DNA of 47,405 nt from Suilimivivens sp964571145 (GTDB lineage: Bacteria; Bacillota; Clostridia; Lachnospirales; Lachnospiraceae). Shown piece after piece: positions 25,170-33,838 of the stretch; within the stretch, counting starts at the first letter, position 1, and the number at the start of each line of letters is the position of its first letter. The notes below the pieces were generated by a model that was given only the letters and a program-made list of their open reading frames with translations, had not been told where the DNA came from and searched no databases. Made by a program: the position numbers and the translations under genes. The DNA is taken from positions 1 through 47,405 of the forward strand of contig CAZNAP010000008.1 of NCBI GenBank assembly GCA_964571145.1, given 5' to 3'.

Positions 25170-26456
25170 TCACCTTTTATCCAACTCTTCTGTAATCTCT
25201 TCCCAGCTGACTCCTTTTTCCACCATTAATACCATCATATGATAAAGAAAATCTGCTATTTCATATTTGATTTCATTAGGATTGGGATTTTTAGCAGCAA
25301 TTACAATTTCTGTTGCTTCTTCTCCCAATTTTTTCAAAATTTTATCAATACCCTTATCAAACAGATAATTGGTATAGGAACCTTCCTTAGGATGAACTTT
25401 TCTGTCTTTGATGACATTCAAAACAGATTCAAACACCATTAAAGGATTTGCTTCATCATATTCCAAGCCAAACACCTTATTAAAGAAACAGCTATAACTT
25501 CCCGTATGACAAGCTACGCCTACCTGTGCAATCTTCGCCAGTAACGTATCTTTATCACAATCGGCTGTCATTTCTTTTAAAAATTGATGATGACCGCTTG
25601 TTTCACCTTTCACCCATAATTGTTGACGACTACGGCTGTAATAGGTCATGCGACCAGTTTTTAGTGTTTGCATGTATGCTTCTTCATTCATGTAAGCAAC
25701 CATTAATACTTCTCTGGTCTTATAATCCTGGACTACTACCGGAATCAATCCATCAGCATTATGAGTCAGTTCCTCCCACTTGAAATTGGGCTCAAATGTC
25801 TTAACAGAAACACCACTCCCTGCACATAAATCTTTTATCACATTCAGTTCCTTTACATTTGCATTAATTGCAGCACCGGTTACGGCAGAAATATTTTTAC
25901 GAGATAACAGTTCAATAATTTTATCCAGAGAGACCTCAGGTAAGGTTACGATTAAAGGCATTTGAGAAATTGCAACAGCCTGTTTAATCGTCTTTTCATC
26001 TAAAAGAATGACCTTACTAACAAATTCTGAAAGGAGTTCAGAATTCGTATCAATTTCAGATGCTTCAGCAATACATGCATAAATCTTTTCTTTGCCAAAC
26101 TTCATTGAAACTTCTTTGGTAATATCTATATTGCTCTGCTTGGAATAATTCAATACTGCTTTTGAACAGCCTGCATAAAGGAGTTTTTTAACGTCCTCCA
26201 TCCTTTTTACATTTCCGGCTCCAATAATCGGAAGATGTGCCTCATCACAGATTTTCTTGATATAATCAAGGGCATAATCATGTTCGGCATCTTCGTTGGA
26301 TAAATCAAAAACCAGCAATTCATCTGCATTATTTTCGCTGTAATAACGTGCAAGCTCCACCGGATTGTCGCTGATTACTGTACTGTCCTTAAATCCGGTA
26401 ACTGCTTTTCCATCCAACAGATAGATGCATGGTATAAATTTTTTATACTTGTTCAT
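25170..26456 (-). CDS. hisIE: HisIE with N-terminal degenerate HisF-like barrel
   Basis: The 428-residue protein has three parts. Residues 1-225 resemble HisF (IPCIYLLDGKAVTG, NPVELARYYSENNADELLVFDL). Residues 230-330 are the HisI cyclohydrolase with DCDKDTLLAK and ACHTGSYSCFF metal/catalytic motifs. Residues 342-428 are HisE pyrophosphatase with KLGEEATEIVIAAKN and YEIADFLYHMMVLM. HisI and HisE convert PR-ATP to ProFAR and look intact. In the HisF part, both catalytic aspartates (D11, D130 of Thermotoga HisF) are replaced by Y12 and A130, so synthase activity is unlikely. It is the last gene of the his operon. Confidence 0.93.
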   Translation of the reverse strand: MNKYKKFIPCIYLLDGKAVTGFKDSTVISDNPVELARYYSENNADELLVFDLSNEDAEHDYALDYIKKICDEAHLPIIGAGNVKRMEDVKKLLYAGCSKAVLNYSKQSNIDITKEVSMKFGKEKIYACIAEASEIDTNSELLSEFVSKVILLDEKTIKQAVAISQMPLIVTLPEVSLDKIIELLSRKNISAVTGAAINANVKELNVIKDLCAGSGVSVKTFEPNFKWEELTHNADGLIPVVVQDYKTREVLMVAYMNEEAYMQTLKTGRMTYYSRSRQQLWVKGETSGHHQFLKEMTADCDKDTLLAKIAQVGVACHTGSYSCFFNKVFGLEYDEANPLMVFESVLNVIKDRKVHPKEGSYTNYLFDKGIDKILKKLGEEATEIVIAAKNPNPNEIKYEIADFLYHMMVLMVEKGVSWEEITEELDKR

Positions 26457-26471
26457 TGTTCTCTCCTGTAT

Positions 26472-27059
26472 TTAAAGACTTCCTTTTGTGCTTAAAACAT
26501 CAGTAATTCTTTCATCCTTTTTAACTGCTTCATCCAGTGCTCTTGCAAAGGCTTTAATAATAGCTTCAATCATATGATGATTGTTGATCCCAGAAAGCAT
26601 TTTAATGTGCAAATTCATACCTGCTGTATAAGAAACTGCATAAAAAAATTCTCTGATCAGCTCCGTATCCAAATAGCCTACTTTTTCTACGGTAAATTCA
26701 CATTCAAACGCAAAATATGGTCTTCCGCATAAATCTACCGCACATAGAGCCAGTGCATCATCCATTGGGAGAATACAGTGGCCGTATCTCTTAATGCCTT
26801 TCTTATCGCCCAGTGCTTCTTTAATCGCTGTACCAAGAACAATTCCGGCATCTTCTACCGAATGATGTCCGTCAACCTGCAAATCACCCTGAATAGTCAT
26901 TTCCAAATCAAAAAAGCCATGTTTTGCAAAACCTTCCAGCATATGATTAAAAAATCCGATACCTGTTTCTATTTTAGCAATGCCCTGACCATCTAAATCT
27001 AAAAAAGCAGTTATATCTGTCTCTTTTGTCTTTCGGTTTATTGTTGCCTTACGTTCCAT
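26472..27059 (-). CDS. hisB: Imidazoleglycerol-phosphate dehydratase
   Basis: A 195-residue monofunctional HisB dehydratase, making imidazole-acetol phosphate. The metal-binding repeats are FFNHMLEGFAKHGFFDL, DGHHSVEDAG, and the C-terminal INNHHMIEAIIKAFARAL. There is no phosphatase half. The start is the ATG at 27059 (MERKATINRK) behind AGAGAGGG; an 11-codon upstream extension has no ribosome site. It sits between hisD and hisIE. Confidence 0.96.
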   Translation of the reverse strand: MERKATINRKTKETDITAFLDLDGQGIAKIETGIGFFNHMLEGFAKHGFFDLEMTIQGDLQVDGHHSVEDAGIVLGTAIKEALGDKKGIKRYGHCILPMDDALALCAVDLCGRPYFAFECEFTVEKVGYLDTELIREFFYAVSYTAGMNLHIKMLSGINNHHMIEAIIKAFARALDEAVKKDERITDVLSTKGSL

Positions 27060-27094
27060 TGATATCCCTCTCTTTATGTAATACACGTTCAAAT

Positions 27095-28390
27095 TTAATC
27101 CTCTATAAATCTAACTTTAATAGAGTTTGCATGCGCCGTCAAGCCTTCTTTTTCTGCAAATAATTCAATTTCTTTGTGAACTTCTTTAAGCGCCTCTTTT
27201 GAATAAGAAATGATACTGGTTTTCTTTTGAAAATCGTCTACATTCAGAGGCGAGAAAAATCTGGCCGTTCCATTCGTCGGTAATATATGATTCGGTCCTG
27301 CGAAATAATCGCCAAGCGGTTCCGAAGAGTATTCTCCCAGAAAAATAGCGCCTGCGTTCTTGATTTTAGTCATCACTTCAAATGGATTGGCTGTTAAAAT
27401 TTCCAAATGTTCCGATGCAATCTCATTAGCTGCATCAATTGCCTGTTCCATACTGTCTGCAACAAAAATATAGCCATACTGTTCCAGCGATTTCCTGATA
27501 ATTTCTTCTCTGGAAAGCTGTTTGGTAAATGTTTCTATTTCTTCTGCAACCTGTTGTGCTAATTTTGCATCTGTGGTAATCAGGATTGCACTTGCCATTT
27601 CATCATGTTCTGCCTGAGAAAGCATATCCGCTGCTACAAATCTTGGATTAGCCGTCTCGTCAGCCAGTACTAAAATTTCACTTGGACCGGCTATAGAATC
27701 AATACTCACATAACCAAAACAAGCTTTCTTAGCTAGGGCTACAAATATATTTCCAGGTCCTGTAATTTTATCAACCTTTGGTACACTTTCTGTTCCAAAT
27801 GCCATTGCTGCAATTGCTTGTGCACCACCAACCTTATAAATTTCATCTACACCTGCAATATCTGCTGCTACCAAAGTACCTGCATTTACTCTGCCGTCTG
27901 CACCCGGAGGTGTTGTCATAATAATACGCGGTACGCCTGCCACTTTCGCCGGTAATACATTCATTAAAACGCTGGAAGGATATGCTGCTTTGCCGCCCGG
28001 CACATAGACACCGGATATTGCGATTGGTGTAAGCTTTTGGCCTAAAATTGTGCCATTCTCTTCTGTACTAATCCAACTATTTCTAAGCTGTTTTTCATGA
28101 AACTTGATAATATTGGCTGCCGACTTTTTCATAACCTCAACCAAGGCCGGATCAATCATCTCATAAGCCTCTTTTATTTCATCTGCAGTCACTCTAATCG
28201 TCTCTTTAGTTATCACACACTGATCAAATTTGCTGGTAAGTGCAAACAGTGCATCATCTTTCTCTGCTTTCACCTGTGCAATAATATCACTGACAATCTG
28301 CTCATACTGTCCATAGCTGTTAGGACTTCTTTTTAATAAATTCTCTAAAAGATTCTTCTTATTCTCATCATTTAACGTAATAATTCGCAT
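27095..28390 (-). CDS. hisD: Histidinol dehydrogenase
   Basis: A 431-residue HisD, oxidising histidinol to histidine in the last step. Zinc-binding LSQAEHDEMA and catalytic EIASEHLEIL are present, as are VYVPGGKAAYPSS and GPGNIFVALAKK. The ATG at 28390 follows AAAGGAGATAACAAA, so the longer reading to 28414, which overlaps hisG, is rejected. Confidence 0.96.
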   Translation of the reverse strand: MRIITLNDENKKNLLENLLKRSPNSYGQYEQIVSDIIAQVKAEKDDALFALTSKFDQCVITKETIRVTADEIKEAYEMIDPALVEVMKKSAANIIKFHEKQLRNSWISTEENGTILGQKLTPIAISGVYVPGGKAAYPSSVLMNVLPAKVAGVPRIIMTTPPGADGRVNAGTLVAADIAGVDEIYKVGGAQAIAAMAFGTESVPKVDKITGPGNIFVALAKKACFGYVSIDSIAGPSEILVLADETANPRFVAADMLSQAEHDEMASAILITTDAKLAQQVAEEIETFTKQLSREEIIRKSLEQYGYIFVADSMEQAIDAANEIASEHLEILTANPFEVMTKIKNAGAIFLGEYSSEPLGDYFAGPNHILPTNGTARFFSPLNVDDFQKKTSIISYSKEALKEVHKEIELFAEKEGLTAHANSIKVRFIED

Positions 28391-28403
28391 TTTGTTATCT
28401 CCT

Positions 28404-29054
28404 TTATACTTCACACACTTCTCGCAGTCGTGAAATAAGATCTCTGATTCTTTCTGTCTCCATTTGCATGCTGACTTGATTCACAATCATTCTAGCTGAT
28501 AAGGGACAAATTTCCTCCAACACCTGTAGTCCATTTTCTTTTAATGTAGAACCAGTCTCCACAATATCAACAATCACATCAGCAAGACCTACAATCGGTC
28601 CAAGCTCCACAGAACCATTTAACTTAATTATATCTACTGTCTGATGCTTTTTATTGTAAAAATAATCTCTGGCAATAACCGGATATTTACTTGCTACACG
28701 AATTCTTTCATGATGCAATAATAAGTCTGCTGCTGAGGCAGGTCCGCATACACACATACGGCATTTCCCAAACCCCAAATCCAACACTTCGTATACGCGG
28801 CGATTTTCTTCAATGATGGTATCTTTGCCCACTACCCCGATGTCAGCTGCTCCATATTCTACATAAGTAGGAACATCCGGTCCCTTAGATAAAAAGAATT
28901 TCAACTTCAATTCTTCATTCACAAAAATAAGCTTTCTTGAGCTCTTATCCTTCATTTCTTCGCAGGTAATCCCTATCTGCTCCAACAATTCCAGTGTTTT
29001 ATTTGCAAGTCTTCCTTTTCCCAGGGCAAAGGTTAAATATCTATCTTCACTCAT
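28404..29054 (-). CDS. hisG: ATP phosphoribosyltransferase, short form
   Basis: The 216-residue HisG is the short catalytic form lacking the C-terminal regulatory domain, so it needs HisZ. It starts LTFALGKGRLANKTLELLEQIGI and contains VVGKDTIIEE and DIVETGSTLKENGL, typical of the family. It commits ATP and PRPP to histidine synthesis and would be inhibited by histidine through HisZ, encoded just upstream. Confidence 0.95.
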   Translation of the reverse strand: MSEDRYLTFALGKGRLANKTLELLEQIGITCEEMKDKSSRKLIFVNEELKLKFFLSKGPDVPTYVEYGAADIGVVGKDTIIEENRRVYEVLDLGFGKCRMCVCGPASAADLLLHHERIRVASKYPVIARDYFYNKKHQTVDIIKLNGSVELGPIVGLADVIVDIVETGSTLKENGLQVLEEICPLSARMIVNQVSMQMETERIRDLISRLREVCEV

Positions 29055-29081
29055 TCTATTTATCCAATCCTTTCAGATTTA

Positions 29082-30206
29082 TCATTTAAGGGGTACTAAT
29101 GCCACACGTTTCCCCTGCTCACGCAGTTTCTTTGCTTCTAACAGATGTTGTTCATATGAATTTGCTTCATAAGTCAATATCTGAATTTCCTCTAGCTCAA
29201 TAGTGTACTCTTTCTGTCTTGCCAGTGCACAAAGCAAATCATCTACAACTACTACAAATCCAATTGCCGGAGCCTTTTTGCCAAAATAGCCCAGTAATTT
29301 ATCATAGCGGCCACCCTTCACAATTGCATCACCTACACCATAGGTAAAAGCCTTGAAAATAATACCGGTATAATAATTATATTTACTTAGCAATCCCAAA
29401 TCAAAAGAAACATACTTTTCTACACCATATTCACAAAGTACACGATGCAGTTTTTCCAGTCGTTCAATGGCCATTAACGAACGCTCATTATCTACCAACT
29501 CTCCAGCTTGCTTTAACACTTCCACAGAACCAAAATAATCAGTTACTTTGAGTAACATATTTTTAGCTACAGAATCTACACCTCTTTCAGATAATAATTC
29601 TTCTGCACCGAAGATATTTTTACCAGAAATAAATTCTCGTAATTCTAATTCAGTACTTTCATCCAGCCCGGCCTTTTCACAAAGACCTTTAAAATACTCC
29701 ACCTGTCCGATACTGATTTGAAATTCTTTCAATCCTACTGCCAACAGTGATTCCACTACCATGGCAATCATTTCGCCATCAGCTTCCACGCTGTCATCAT
29801 TCATTAATTCTGCACCCATTTGGGTTACTTCTTTTAATTTTCCCTGCAAGTTGCTTGTATTGGTATAGGTATTTCCTGCATAACAAAACCGTAATGGAAC
29901 ATCTTCATCCATGAAATATTTGGCTGCACAGCGGGCTACCGAAGGTGTAAAATCCGGTCTTAAAACCAGCGTATTTCCCTCTTTATCAAAGAATTTATAT
30001 AGCTCCTTGGAAGGTGTGGTTCCTATTTCCTTGGAAAAGACATCAAAGAATTCAAAGGTGGGTGTTTGTATATCTTCATACCCATAAAGTCGCAGTTGTT
30101 TCTGTAACACTGTTTCAACAGCCAGTTTTTCTGCATATTCCTTCCCATAAATATCTCTTACCCCTTCAGGTGTATGTAAAAGTTGCTGCTTTCCATTCTC
30201 TTTCAT
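29082..30206 (-). CDS. hisZ: ATP phosphoribosyltransferase regulatory subunit
   Basis: A 374-residue HisRS-like protein without the anticodon-binding domain. Class II motifs are visible: TPTFEFFDVFSKEIG, FDKEGNTLVLRPDFTPSVAR and FTYGVGDAIVKGGRYDKLLGYFGK. HisZ forms a hetero-octamer with short HisG and supplies histidine feedback. First gene of the operon. Position and lack of HisRS length support hisZ over hisS. Confidence 0.94.
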   Translation of the reverse strand: MKENGKQQLLHTPEGVRDIYGKEYAEKLAVETVLQKQLRLYGYEDIQTPTFEFFDVFSKEIGTTPSKELYKFFDKEGNTLVLRPDFTPSVARCAAKYFMDEDVPLRFCYAGNTYTNTSNLQGKLKEVTQMGAELMNDDSVEADGEMIAMVVESLLAVGLKEFQISIGQVEYFKGLCEKAGLDESTELELREFISGKNIFGAEELLSERGVDSVAKNMLLKVTDYFGSVEVLKQAGELVDNERSLMAIERLEKLHRVLCEYGVEKYVSFDLGLLSKYNYYTGIIFKAFTYGVGDAIVKGGRYDKLLGYFGKKAPAIGFVVVVDDLLCALARQKEYTIELEEIQILTYEANSYEQHLLEAKKLREQGKRVALVPLK

Positions 30207-30235
30207 CGTCTTCCCTCACTTTATTGATTTAAAGT

Positions 30236-30257
30236 GCTAATACGGTAACGAATTAGC
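30236..30257. promoter_or_regulatory. Candidate operator dyad upstream of hisZ
   Basis: GCTAAT and ATTAGC flank a ten-base centre with partial symmetry (ACGGTAACGA). It lies about 10-31 bases after the predicted transcription start and 30 bases before hisZ. A repressor site is the simplest reading; the regulator is unknown. Confidence 0.4.
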
Positions 30258-30273
30258 AAATAAAACTATTGGT

Positions 30274-30302
30274 AGTATACTAAAGAGCAATTAATTTGTC
30301 AA
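30274..30302 (-). promoter_or_regulatory. Promoter of the his operon
   Basis: On the minus strand consensus TTGACA (30297-30302) and TATACT (30274-30279) have a 17-base spacer. The -35 overlaps the stop codon of recU. Confidence 0.78.
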
Positions 30303-30838
30303 ATTGTTTCTCTTTCTTCTAAATCTTTCTGTAACATATCTAAATATGGCACCCATATCCCCTGTTTTTTAGGAATTACATAAGCCGGATTTAACTCTTC
30401 ATATAAGAAACTTTTTCTTCCACCTTCTACCGCTCTATTCCAGAAAAACATAAACAGTTCAAATGGCAGATAATAAAATTCATCTTTATGTGAAAAATAA
30501 ATCAGGAAAAAAGCGACGCCACCCTGCTTCTCAAACTGTTTCATGAATTCAACCTGATGTTCATGTATGTTTTGAAGGGCAAATCTGTCCACTGCACATT
30601 CTTTGGCATCAAAACAGACTGGAATGCCCTGAACAGCGCCTATATAATCAACTGTACTCTTTTGTTCGAAATAGGCCAATGTAATATGTCTGGTGGCTTT
30701 ATCAATATTAATAGGTGTAATTGGTGTTGGAATCTTTTGAATCAAAGCCAACCCACCTTCCAGATATTTCTCATTCGTTCGGTTAATTAAATCTTCCAGC
30801 GTTGAGCCACGTAAGCCTCTGGAATTCCAAGTAGCCAT
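30299..30838 (-). CDS. recU: Holliday junction resolvase RecU
   Basis: A 179-residue nuclease that cuts Holliday junctions in Firmicutes. It has the family motifs SRGLRG...EDLINRTNEKYLEGGLALIQKIPTPI, STVDYIGAVQGIPVCFDAKE (the D/E/K nuclease core) and YYLPFELFMFFW. GGGAGGAACCT precedes the ATG. It follows the RluA-family gene by 12 bases. Confidence 0.92.
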   Translation of the reverse strand: MATWNSRGLRGSTLEDLINRTNEKYLEGGLALIQKIPTPITPINIDKATRHITLAYFEQKSTVDYIGAVQGIPVCFDAKECAVDRFALQNIHEHQVEFMKQFEKQGGVAFFLIYFSHKDEFYYLPFELFMFFWNRAVEGGRKSFLYEELNPAYVIPKKQGIWVPYLDMLQKDLEERETI

Positions 30839-30850
30839 AGGTTCCTCCCA

Positions 30851-31828
30851 TTAATCTGTTTTCATCAATAATTGAAAACTTTCCGGTACAGGTGCTTCAA
30901 AACATTTTCCACTCAAATAGCAAAGCACACCTTCCATCTGTGGAAATTGCAATCTGCAGGCATATAATTGCTGGCTGCTAATCTGAAATTTTTCTTTATA
31001 TTGATCATTCCATTTTTTGTCGCCATATTTATAGTCACCCAGAAGTGGATGCCCAATACTGGCCATATGGATTCTGATTTGATGAGATTTGCCTGTAATA
31101 AGCTCTACTTCAACTAACGTTTTATCTTTATATGTCTTGATTGGATAGTATCTGGTTTTAATAAAAGAAGTCTCTTCTGAAGCTTGCTTGACTAAACGAA
31201 CTTTATTATTCTTCTCATCCTTCAGTAAATAACCTTCCAAAACTTCTTCTTTTGAAATAGTTCCTTTTACAAACAATCGATAGTATTTTTGAATCTCTCT
31301 GGTACGAATCAGGCGGTTCATTTCCTGACTTCCTGCTAAAGATTTCGCTCCAACAACCAAGCCCTGTGTATTTCTGTCCAATCGGTTGCAAATAGAAGGT
31401 TTAAAGGTATTTAGGCTATCTTGATTCAATCCATTTTCAAGCAAATATCCAATCAGCCATTCATTTAGTGAACAGTCATCTTCCTTTGCTTTTTGCGAAA
31501 GGATATTCTTCGGCTTATTCATCAGAATAATATGTTCATCTTCATAAATAATTTGAATATCTTCCAGCTTCCTATAGGCACGGTCATATTCTGTTCGTTC
31601 AATACCACTTCCCTGAAAGCTTTTAATTGTTTCTTCAGACAGAAAAAAAGATACGACATCACCGGAAAGGAGTTTTTCTTTTCCTTCAGCCTTTTTACCA
31701 TTCAAAGTAATATTTTTCTTTCGAAGCATTTTATAATAGAACGAGGTGTTGGCTAATGGCATAAACTTCTGCAGAAACTTATCCAGTCTTTGACCCGCCT
31801 CATTTGTGCCTATTTCCTTTTGAATCAT
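30851..31828 (-). CDS. RluA-family RNA pseudouridine synthase
   Basis: The 325-residue protein has an S4-like N-terminus (1-70, RLDKFLQKFMPLANTSFYYKMLRKKNITLNGKKAEG) and a RluA catalytic domain with the active aspartate in CNRLDRNTQGLVVGAKS. KSHQIRIHMASIGHPLLGDYKYG is the family's second marker. The RNA target (RluC/RluD-type 23S site) cannot be told by eye. It shares a run with recU and the 189-residue membrane protein. Confidence 0.9.
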   Translation of the reverse strand: MIQKEIGTNEAGQRLDKFLQKFMPLANTSFYYKMLRKKNITLNGKKAEGKEKLLSGDVVSFFLSEETIKSFQGSGIERTEYDRAYRKLEDIQIIYEDEHIILMNKPKNILSQKAKEDDCSLNEWLIGYLLENGLNQDSLNTFKPSICNRLDRNTQGLVVGAKSLAGSQEMNRLIRTREIQKYYRLFVKGTISKEEVLEGYLLKDEKNNKVRLVKQASEETSFIKTRYYPIKTYKDKTLVEVELITGKSHQIRIHMASIGHPLLGDYKYGDKKWNDQYKEKFQISSQQLYACRLQFPQMEGVLCYLSGKCFEAPVPESFQLLMKTD

Positions 31829-31846
31829 GTGGAGCTCCTATTCTGA

Positions 31847-32416
31847 TTAAAGTGATATCTCATATAAAAGAACTCTGACTTCATCCTCTTTCTCAGGATT
31901 ACCTTCATAAGTCTTCTCATTTTGATTCTTAAGCTGTTCACAATATTTCTCAAGGTTATCCGAAATACTGATTGTCCAATCTTTAAAACCACCTTGCTTC
32001 AGCATCGTCTGCAAATGCTCTTCGCAAGCTTTCTTATCACATTTGTCGCTTTCTGTAAAGCCGATGATGACTTTGTTCTCCACAAACATGTGGCTGATAG
32101 CGAAATTCTTTTTGTAAGAAGTGAAGTACAGATCATACATCCCCAAAAGTCTTCCCTGCACAGCTTCTATTGCAGCCATCGCCTGTTCCGAGCAGCCTTT
32201 GGCCTTGGCATACATGACAATGCTGACAGCGCTCTTGCATGCCGGCAAGCATCCCAACACTGCGACAATTGTCAATAAATTCTGTTTGGTTTTGGTTGCT
32301 ACATAACCCGCGATAAATAGTGAAAGTGATATGCCAAAAAAGAGAATTGTCATTAAAATGACTTGTGTTCTTTTTTTCTTCAGATATCCAAAATTACCCT
32401 TTACATTCTTTTTCAA
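31847..32416 (-). CDS. Unrecognised membrane protein
   Basis: A 189-residue protein with two hydrophobic segments (about 20-40 and 46-66) and a cytoplasmic-looking C-terminal part rich in lysine and glutamate. I see no family motif. The start is the TTG at 32416, seven bases from AAAGGAG; a TTG at 32422 is too close. It sits between the HAD gene and the RluA-family gene on the same strand with short gaps, so it is probably part of that unit. Confidence 0.7.
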   Translation of the reverse strand: MKKNVKGNFGYLKKKRTQVILMTILFFGISLSLFIAGYVATKTKQNLLTIVAVLGCLPACKSAVSIVMYAKAKGCSEQAMAAIEAVQGRLLGMYDLYFTSYKKNFAISHMFVENKVIIGFTESDKCDKKACEEHLQTMLKQGGFKDWTISISDNLEKYCEQLKNQNEKTYEGNPEKEDEVRVLLYEISL

Positions 32417-32430
32417 GTTCAATCTCCTTT

Positions 32431-33075
32431 TTAGATTAGCTCCGTATAATCATAGATGTAGTAATCTGACAGTTTCTTCTTCTCGTTTTCCTGTGTGCAT
32501 GAATATTCATCTTCTACGGCACAAACCTTCATTCCAGCAGCTTTTCCAGCTAAAATGCCTGGGACAATATCCTCAAAAACAAGACATTTCTGTGGATTTG
32601 CTTCGCATTGCTTGGCTGCTTCCAAATAGACATCCGGTGCCGGTTTTCCTTTGTTTACATCACATCCCGTTACAATACAGTCAAAATATTCATAAACACC
32701 ATTTACTCTAGTGGCATTCTCTACTAATTCACGTGAATTACTGGTAGCAATTCCTAATTTTATGCCCTTTTCTTTACATTTCTTCAGAAATTCCAATGCA
32801 CCTTTCTTCAAATGTACCTCATGTGTATACTTATCCCACGCCATTTGGTTCCAGTCTGCTTTTATTTGCTCCAGTGAATCCGGAATTTGAAATCTTTCTT
32901 TAAAATATTCGGCGGTTTCCGAGAAACACATACCTTCTATGACGGATTCAAGTCCTTCCGGCACTTCAATTCCAAATTTGGCTAAATATTCAATATCAAT
33001 ATCATGCCACAGCCACATGGAATCAACCAATGAGCCATCTAAATCAAAAATGACCGCTTCTACATCCTTTAACAT
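32431..33075 (-). CDS. HAD-superfamily phosphatase (beta-phosphoglucomutase-like)
   Basis: The 214-residue protein has all HAD motifs: VIFDLDGSLVDSMWLW (nucleophile and acid aspartates), GIATSNSRELV, K in KGKPAPDVYLEAA and VFEDIVPGILAGKAAG. The cap between residues about 17 and 80 is the subfamily IA type. The substrate is unknown. Its start overlaps the end of the RsuA-family gene by seven bases, indicating coupling. Confidence 0.88.
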   Translation of the reverse strand: MLKDVEAVIFDLDGSLVDSMWLWHDIDIEYLAKFGIEVPEGLESVIEGMCFSETAEYFKERFQIPDSLEQIKADWNQMAWDKYTHEVHLKKGALEFLKKCKEKGIKLGIATSNSRELVENATRVNGVYEYFDCIVTGCDVNKGKPAPDVYLEAAKQCEANPQKCLVFEDIVPGILAGKAAGMKVCAVEDEYSCTQENEKKKLSDYYIYDYTELI

Positions 33076-33797
33076 AAGTTCATTACCTCTTCCTGCTTTA
33101 ATTCTCTTATTTGCCCCTCCTGAAGTCCTTCATCTAATACTAGATTTCCCATGGACAGTCGCTTGAGATAGGTGACTTTTAGTCCAACAGCTTCAAACAT
33201 TCTCTTAACCTGATGAAATTTGCCTTCTGTTATAGTAAGTGTTGTTTTTTTAGGTTCTAAAACCTTCACAATGGCAGGTCTGGTCAACTGTTCTTCCCCA
33301 ATGGGAACCCCATTGCTCAATCTTTCAATGGCTTCCTTCGACACTTCATCATTGGTCTCAACATAATATTGTTTAGGAATATGATGTGCAGGAGAAAGAA
33401 GTCTGTGTGCCAGTTCTCCGTCATTTGTTAAAAGTAAAAGACCTACTGTATCCTTATCCAGTCTTCCTACCGGGAACAAATCCTTTAATGGAACGCCGGA
33501 CAAAGCACCATTATGTGTTTCGGCATACTGTTCTTTGAACAAATCCAAAACCGTTCTCTCCGAATTATCTTTCGTTGCTGTCACAATCCCGGCCGGCTTA
33601 TTCATCATATAATACACAAAAGGTCTGTAGTGATAAGCTTTTCCTCCATAGACTATTTCAGCTGTCAGCTCATCTACTTTTTCTTCCGGTCTTTTGATTA
33701 TTTCGCCATTTACTGAAATTTGCCCTCTCTTAAGCAGTTCCTTAACCTGACTTCTAGTACCGATATTCAGTTCGCATAATAGTTTGTCAATTCTCAT
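33069..33797 (-). CDS. RsuA/RluB-family rRNA pseudouridine synthase
   Basis: A 242-residue protein with an S4 domain (1-55, RIDKLLCELNIGTRSQVKELLKRGQISVNG) and the catalytic segment FPVGRLDKDTVGLLLLTNDG, then EGKFHQVKRMFEAVG, typical of RsuA (16S) or RluB (23S) enzymes. Which rRNA it modifies is not decidable from motifs. The ATG at 33797 is taken; the extra MIIF upstream lacks a ribosome site. The ribosome site is weak. Confidence 0.9.
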   Translation of the reverse strand: MRIDKLLCELNIGTRSQVKELLKRGQISVNGEIIKRPEEKVDELTAEIVYGGKAYHYRPFVYYMMNKPAGIVTATKDNSERTVLDLFKEQYAETHNGALSGVPLKDLFPVGRLDKDTVGLLLLTNDGELAHRLLSPAHHIPKQYYVETNDEVSKEAIERLSNGVPIGEEQLTRPAIVKVLEPKKTTLTITEGKFHQVKRMFEAVGLKVTYLKRLSMGNLVLDEGLQEGQIRELKQEEVMNLC

Positions 33798-33838
33798 AAA
33801 TATTATCATATCATAAAACCGAAAAAGAGCCTATCATT

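Noticed and set aside
29082..30206. hisS (histidyl-tRNA synthetase)
   Set aside because: The protein is short, lacks the anticodon domain, and lies directly before short-form hisG.
30207..30273. T-box riboswitch before hisZ
   Set aside because: The leader is only about 60 bases and lacks the TGGNACCGCG antiterminator motif.
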